The notes below the pieces were generated by a model that did no database searches, had not been told where the DNA came from, and was given only the letters and a program-made list of their open reading frames with translations. Of a stretch of DNA of 6,314 nt, positions 4,731-6,314 are shown piece after piece. A program made the position numbers and the translations under genes. The stretch spans positions 1-6,314 of the forward strand of contig SKUI01000220.1 in NCBI GenBank assembly GCA_007122185.1, given 5' to 3'. This DNA comes from Rhodothermia bacterium. GTDB taxonomy: Bacteria; Bacteroidota; Rhodothermia; Balneolales; Natronogracilivirgulaceae. Position 1 is the first letter of the stretch; each line of letters begins with the position of its first letter.

Positions 4731-6314
4731 CGTGTAATACGTCGGCGCTTCGGGTCCGACAGGCAGCCCGAGGAAGAACACCCAGATGTAGAACAGGATC
4801 ACCCAGCCGATAAGGAAGAAGATGGTGAACGGCAGCATGGTGCTGATGATGGTGCCGATGCCCAGGTTCTTGTCGTACTTGTTGGCGAAGGCCAGGATCA
4901 GTCCGAAATAGCTCATCATGGGCGTGATCACGTTGGTCACCGAGTCGCCGATGCGGTAGGCCGCCTGGATGATTTCCGGACTGTATCCGATGAGCATCAG
5001 CATGGGCACGAATACCGGTGCCGTGACCGCCCACTTGGCGGACGAGGAGCCCATCATCAGGTTCACAAAGCTGGATACAAAGATGAAGCCGATGATCGCG
5101 AGTGGACCGGTGAACCCGATGTTCTCAAGAAACAGCGCACCTGTGACGGCCACGATCTGCCCGAGGTTGGTCCAGCCGAAAAAGGCCACGAACTGGGCAG
5201 CAAAAAAGGTGAGTACGATGTAGAGCCCGAGAGTGGACATCGACTTGGACATGCCATCGATGATGTCGCGGTCGTTTCGCATGGATCCGGTCACCCTGCC
5301 AAACACAAAGCCGGGGATGAGGAACACGATGAAAATAATGGGCACGATACCGTTCAGGAAGGGTGAGTTAAGGATTTCCCCTGTCTGCGGATTGCGCAGC
5401 ACCCCATTTTCCGGGATGACGCCCAGCAGAAGGATGCCGATCATGATCAGGAAAGAGATGCCGGCCCAAATGATGCCCTTTTTCTCAAGTGCCGTAAGCG
5501 GCTCCATGGACTGTTCATCGGAGACATCTTCCATGGCGATGGACGGGTCGTAGGGACCCAGTTTGGGCTCGACGATCCGAATGGTCACCCATGTGCCGAC
5601 AATCGTGATCAGAAACACGCTGATCACCATGAAATAGTAGTTTACAGCGGCATGCACGGTATACTCGGGAGCCAGCAGCTGCGCGGCCTCCTGGGTAAGT
5701 CCGGCCAGCAACGGATCGATGGTTCCGAGCAGCAGGTTGGCACTGTATCCACCGGAAACCCCGGCAAAAGCGGCCGCGAGTCCGGCCAGGGGATGGCGGC
5801 CCAGTGACATGAAAACAATCGCGCCCAGCGGCACCAGAACCACATAGCCAATCTCTGATGCGGTGTTGGATATGATGCCGGTAAAGACTACCGCCACGGT
5901 GACCAGTATCTTCGGCTCCAGGATCATGGAAAACGGGCGTTTGCTGTAGTACCAGGTCTTTTGCCTGAATGAAAGGCCGCTGGTGCTTTCCAGTTTCATG
6001 GGTTTCACGGCGGCGGCCTTGAGTACGATTCCGCGGATCATGGCGCTGATCAGGCCGGAATGCTCGGCAACGCCCACGCCGAGCAGGGCGACAAGCACCA
6101 CGCCAAGCGGAGCAAAACCCGTGAAATTGGTGACCAGGTTTTCCAGGATCATGCGCAGGCCGTCGCCGTTCATCAGGCTCACAGCTTCTATGGTGCCGTC
6201 AGGTGAGCGTCCCGCCGCACCCTCCGGACGCGGATCGGGGACCGACCACTGGAAAAAATCGGCCAGGCCGCTGATAAAAATGACGCCGATGGCAAATATG
6301 GCAAACAGCGTGAC
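4725..6314 (-). CDS. AbgT-family membrane transporter (extreme N terminus outside window)
   Basis: The open frame gives 529 residues from the right edge to TAA at 4725-4727; only about 20-30 N-terminal residues should be missing. Numbering from the edge, it opens in the first membrane helix (VTLFAIFAIGVIFISGLADF); a GTG at 6182 is internal, because homology starts before it. Family hallmarks follow: NLVTNFTGFAPLGVVL, LGRHPLAGLAAAFAGVSGG, LLGTIDPLLAG (Asp200), IPENGVLRNP, and GSSSAKWAVTAPVFVPM with Ser425 and Trp428, then Pro446, Arg454, Asp457 and Pro465. As I recall, these align with MtrF Asp193, Ser417, Trp420, Pro438, Arg446, Asp449 and Pro457. E. coli AbgT imports p-aminobenzoyl-glutamate; MtrF and YdaH have been described as sulfonamide antimetabolite exporters, so direction and substrate here are open. 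An apparent extra segment of about 30 residues, rich in Lys, Arg and aromatics, lies near residues 104-134. It converges with the isomerase remnant. Confidence 0.93.
   Translation of the reverse strand, partial: VTLFAIFAIGVIFISGLADFFQWSVPDPRPEGAAGRSPDGTIEAVSLMNGDGLRMILENLVTNFTGFAPLGVVLVALLGVGVAEHSGLISAMIRGIVLKAAAVKPMKLESTSGLSFRQKTWYYSKRPFSMILEPKILVTVAVVFTGIISNTASEIGYVVLVPLGAIVFMSLGRHPLAGLAAAFAGVSGGYSANLLLGTIDPLLAGLTQEAAQLLAPEYTVHAAVNYYFMVISVFLITIVGTWVTIRIVEPKLGPYDPSIAMEDVSDEQSMEPLTALEKKGIIWAGISFLIMIGILLLGVIPENGVLRNPQTGEILNSPFLNGIVPIIFIVFLIPGFVFGRVTGSMRNDRDIIDGMSKSMSTLGLYIVLTFFAAQFVAFFGWTNLGQIVAVTGALFLENIGFTGPLAIIGFIFVSSFVNLMMGSSSAKWAVTAPVFVPMLMLIGYSPEIIQAAYRIGDSVTNVITPMMSYFGLILAFANKYDKNLGIGTIISTMLPFTIFFLIGWVILFYIWVFFLGLPVGPEAPTYYTP

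Noticed and set aside
4657..5034. Minus-strand open frame of 125 codons overlapping the transporter C terminus
   Set aside because: It is a shifted frame of the transporter gene; the repeated SAYVP segment at its end only reflects the 24-bp DNA repeat.
4686..5366. Plus-strand open frame of 226 codons opposite the transporter
   Set aside because: It is an antisense shadow of a well-supported membrane protein; the His/Asp/Glu-rich product mirrors the complementary hydrophobic codons.

Overview
The window looks like a chromosomal stretch from a Bacteroidota-type bacterium, possibly the Balneolota/Rhodothermota branch. This is inferred from three things: the coding DNA is GC-rich while the intergenic DNA is AT-rich, none of the assessable starts has a Shine-Dalgarno sequence, and the CarA/CarB, DUF5989-type and AbgT proteins have the general look of those lineages. 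No rRNA or other phylogenetic marker is present, so the placement is tentative.

Layout, left to right. (1) Positions 1-2032, minus strand: the N-terminal 677 residues of carB (carbamoyl-phosphate synthase large subunit); the gene runs off the left edge. (2) Positions 2161-3375, minus strand: complete carA (small, glutaminase subunit), upstream of carB in the same direction, so carA-carB form a probable operon with a 128-nt gap. A short in-frame tandem repeat sits in the linker between the two CarA domains. (3) Positions 3376-3629: the carA upstream region, with a GC-rich hairpin, possible promoter elements, a weak ARG-box-like site and a convincing intrinsic terminator for the next gene. (4) Positions 3630-3788, minus strand: a 52-residue single-span membrane protein of DUF5989 type. 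(5) Positions 3789-3982: AT-rich non-coding DNA. (6) Positions 3983-4591, plus strand: the C-terminal part of a sugar phosphate isomerase/epimerase-like TIM barrel. Its N-terminal half is missing and it carries signs of two compensating indels, so it is probably a decaying gene. (7) Positions 4592-4724: a convergent intergenic region with hairpins and a 24-bp-period tandem repeat that overlaps the end of the next gene. (8) Positions 4725-6314, minus strand: an AbgT-family membrane transporter, complete except for its extreme N terminus, which lies past the right edge.

CarA releases ammonia from glutamine and CarB uses it with bicarbonate and two ATP to make carbamoyl phosphate for arginine and pyrimidine synthesis. 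The DUF5989-type protein is interesting next to carAB because, as I recall, its family often sits beside SxtJ and carbamoyltransferase genes, which consume carbamoyl phosphate. A strong terminator separates it from carA, however, so a functional link is only a hypothesis. The isomerase remnant and the AbgT transporter show no clear pathway link to carAB. I found no CRISPR array, tRNA, rRNA, insertion sequence or phage gene. There is no strong evidence for a wholly new system; the most unusual items are the decayed isomerase, the repeat at the transporter stop codon, the apparent insertion in the transporter and the carA linker repeat.
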